Below are positions 61,801 to 64,000 of a DNA stretch of 64,000 bases, piece after piece. Each line of letters opens with the position of its first letter. Within the stretch, counting starts at the first letter, position 1. The DNA comes from Fulvia fulva. Its lineage: Eukaryota > Ascomycota > Dothideomycetes > Mycosphaerellales > Mycosphaerellaceae. A program made the position numbers and the translations under genes. The stretch covers positions 930,001 to 994,000 of the forward strand of contig NC_063012.1 of assembly GCF_020509005.1 (NCBI RefSeq). Reading direction: 5' to 3'. The notes under the pieces are model-generated. The model was given only the letters and a program-made list of their open reading frames with translations, had not been told where the DNA came from and did not search any database.

Positions 61801-62800
61801 ACTAACCGTACGGGTAAGGGCTCTTATATAATCCTAGTAAAGGAGATAACCGTAGAATATATTACGTATATCTTCGTACGGGACTACTACTGTCTCTACG
61901 GCCTACCTCTGTCGATTGTAACTAATAGGGGTAGCTAATAGCTTTCTACTTTCTAGCGTAGGCTCTACGAGCTCGTCGGCGTAGATCATAAACTATCTAC
62001 CGCCTTCTATCCTAAAACGGACGGCTAATCTAAGAATATAAATAAGGAGATAGAGAAGTACCTCCGTACCTTTACTAACTACGCTTAGAACGATTAGGTA
62101 GATTGGCTACTACTTACTAAATTCGTAAAGAACAACTATATTACCAAAGCTATAGGTATTTCGCTATTCTTCGCCGAGCGTAGCCGTAATCCGCGTACTA
62201 GTAACTTTAATAGTAACTTACCGAGGCGCCTTATATCTACTAAGTAACGTGTTAGTACTAAGAAAGCGGAGCGCTTCGTATAGTAGATAAAGGACTTCTA
62301 CGAGTACCTATACGAGTGCCTCCGTTATAATTAAGCCCTATAAGCTAATAATATAAATATATACCGTACTGTACTGCCTAGATACTAGGAAGGCGACCGC
62401 GTCTATATTAATACTAAGAACTAGAAGTTATCGCGACTATCTAAGAAGCTCGACGTAAAGTAGTACGGACCGGTCACTATTACCGCTATACTAGGACAGA
62501 ACGTATATAGAGTCAACCTCGACGAGACCCGTATACGAGTATATAACTCGTTCTACGTAAACCTTCTACGACCGGCGGATCCCGAGGATAATATACGTCT
62601 CCCGCTAATTAAGATTATAGATAGTATAGGTAATACGTTTAAAACGTAGGAGATTAAGCGTATTCTAGATTCAAAGCCGAAGGGTAGAGGCATTACTATA
62701 CTAGTAAAGTAGTAGGGATATTTAGATAGTAAGTCTACTAAGGAGCCCGCGAGCGTAGTATATAAAGATATACCGAAGGCAGTTATAGACTTCTAGTATA
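58830..62800 (+). pseudogene. Gypsy H pol: protease, RT, RNase H, integrase, chromodomain
   Basis: Protease-like TFLDNSTNSKLVNT (about 58932-58975). [22 protein letters not shown] (about 59980-60040), FTKLDVIA, and the catalytic site as AYLNNALIFS (YLNN at 60320-60331; both Asp changed to Asn). RNase [18 protein letters not shown] (about 60880-60930). Integrase: VVDFVVSLLESTG (about 61720-61760), VTNRGS (Asp to Asn) and KTDG-stop-SKNINKEIEKYL (about 62010-62055; Glu to Lys). Chromodomain at 62650-62790: EIKRILDSKPKGRG, ILVK, GYLDSKSTKEPAS. The loss of catalytic acids by G-to-A repeats what is seen in Gypsy B. Confidence 0.87.
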
Positions 62801-63323
62801 ATAACCTAGCGAAGTCTATACCGGTCAACTTTTATCCGCTACCTAGTTAGATCCTAAACGAAACATTACGCGATATAAGACCTAAAGTAGATATATATAG
62901 TATAGATCTAGTACCTTAGGTAACTATAGTCGTACGACCTCCCTTTAACGGTACCGGTACTATAGCTCTTCCTATTAGTAACTATACGCCTTCTAATATT
63001 ACTATAGGTAATATTAAAGGGGTTTCGGTGCCTACTTCTAGTAAGTTATTAAGCGAGAGTACTAGCTCGACTATACCTTTATACGCTCGTATAGGCTAAG
63101 TTAACTACCCGCCGGTATAGTAGGAGGGCGTAAGCAATATAAAGGCTTACGGTAAGCTAATAGATATAACGAGGGATATAACGATAGAGGATAGAATTAA
63201 AACGGCCTAGATAGAGCTACTCGATAAGACGGACGGTATAGAGGATAACGAAGCCTTCGTATATATACTAAGGAAGATTTAAGGATATACGCTTCGAGAC
63301 AAAGGTGTTTTAAGGGGGGGTAG
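62800..63323 (+). other. Gypsy H C-terminal tail and polypurine tract
   Basis: The plus frame goes on past the chromodomain with few stops (Pro/Ser/Thr-rich, e.g. FNGTGTIALPISNYTPSNIT) to about 63320. No known domain. It may be a C-terminal extension of pol or unstructured tail. No antisense zinc-cluster ORF like that of Gypsy C was seen here. Confidence 0.45.
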
Positions 63324-63517
63324 TGTTACGGCCGCTCCGTAAGTAAAGGATTAGTAAAGGGGTACGTGACCTTAGATTACGTAACGCTCGGCCCGAAGCC
63401 GACCCGTAATACCTCGGCCCTTAAGTATAGGCCTCGACCTTAGAACCTACTTCTCTCTTTAGCTATTGACTTTATTAATACTATACCCCTATACTCTCGT
63501 ACTATAGCCTCGTAACA
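63324..63517 (+). repeat. Gypsy H 3' LTR
   Basis: 194 bp, TGTTACGG...CGTAACA, gap-free against the 5' LTR with only transitions noticed. Confidence 0.92.
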
Positions 63518-64000
63518 CTCTAATTACGAAACGTTTCTACGACATACCCGCGGCTAGGCATCCCGGCCGTAAAAAGACATTCGAGTTAATTAGTAGATAC
63601 TACCGCTAGCTACGTATAGTATAAACGATTTAGAGATTCGTCCGTAATTATATTATATATAGAATAACGGTTCCGTTAAATTAGTAGTATTAGGGCCTCC
63701 TTATACTATTACTAGTACCCTTTAGAGTATAGGAGGATATTGCTATTAACTTTGTTATAGATTTGCCCGTAAGTAAGAGCTTAACTAATAGACAAACGTA
63801 TAAGAACGTCCTTATATTTACGGATAGGCTTACTAAGGAGAGACACCTAGTTCTAGTACTATAGATAGACGCCCTATATATCGTTTATATCTTTATCCGC
63901 TATATCTTCGTACGTTATAGTATTCCTAAGAGTATCGTCTCGGATCAGGGCTCCTAGTAGACGTCTACGTTCTAGAGACGAGTTTACTCCCTACTCGGTA
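63518..64000 (+). pseudogene. Gypsy I integrase fragment, runs off the window
   Basis: The plus frame reads LITKRFYDIPAARHPGRKKT, then NYIIYRITVPL (Cys to Tyr at the zinc-binding CXXC), DIAINFVIDLPVSKSL, VLIFTDRLTKERHLVL and SIPKSIVSDQGS. These are the HHCC and DDE core blocks of a Ty3/Gypsy integrase. RT lies upstream in such elements and is absent, so Gypsy H or a rearrangement separated it. The sequence is not a copy of the B, C or H integrase. Confidence 0.82.

Larger units (their letters stand above)
56186..63517 (+). mobile_element. Gypsy H, complete chromodomain Ty3/Gypsy retrotransposon
   Basis: 7332 bp with 194-bp LTRs (56186-56379 and 63324-63517). A G-rich polypurine tract (taaggggggg) ends just before the 3' LTR. 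Gag, protease, RT, RNase H, integrase and chromodomain lie in order on the plus strand. The flanking 5-mers are atagg and ctcta, so no target duplication is seen. The left flank is LINE F and the right flank is another Gypsy integrase. CpA and TpG are almost absent over long stretches (for example none in 56401-56460), a saturated RIP state. Confidence 0.92.

Noticed and set aside
1..64000. Host genes, tRNA or rRNA genes
   Set aside because: I looked for open frames and conserved RNA motifs between elements, but the elements abut each other and leave no free sequence that supports such a gene.

Overview
The window looks like a gene-free block of transposable elements from a filamentous ascomycete (Pezizomycotina). 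Everything I can identify is LINE, Ty1/Copia or Ty3/Gypsy sequence. Nearly all of it carries the mark of repeat-induced point mutation (RIP): CpA and TpG are almost absent in long stretches, TpA is very common, CpG is kept, and conserved Trp/Gln codons are replaced by TAG or TAA. I found no host gene, rRNA, tRNA or CRISPR array. No element has an intact gag or pol, so every coding call is a pseudogene.

Layout, left part (1-19456, unit A): Tad-like LINE RT fragment (+), cut by a Gypsy element (called G) with its LTR at 824-997; a long LINE (E, minus) in the G remnant; Copia C1 (+, 7576-12476, 3' truncated); an inverted piece of G pol (12477-13835); a complete Copia C2 (minus, 13836-19456). C1 and C2 are arms of a large palindrome.

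Middle (19457-34832): LINE D (minus), split by Gypsy C (20802-34090, 394-bp LTRs, target duplication attac), itself split by Gypsy B (21242-27532, 520-bp LTRs, target duplication gggga). Gypsy C carries chromodomain and protease/RT/integrase remnants. Its 3' region holds an antisense reading frame that fits a decayed Zn(II)2Cys6 protein.

Right part (34833-54290, unit B) repeats unit A almost base for base at an offset of 34832-34834 (about a dozen differences seen by eye in 19 kb). Beyond it lie LINE F (+, 54291-56185) with a small nested LINE insertion flanked by an 18-bp target duplication, a complete chromodomain Gypsy H (56186-63517, 194-bp LTRs), and the integrase part of another Gypsy (I) that runs off the window.

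History, by inference: LINEs came first, then Gypsy and Copia insertions, then heavy RIP. An inversion between two Copia copies made the palindrome, and finally the 19-kb unit was duplicated after RIP, with a visible breakpoint inside the Copia leader (near 19077 and 53911). The duplicated Copia arms still contain CpA sites that have not been mutated differently, so RIP seems not to have acted strongly since the duplication.
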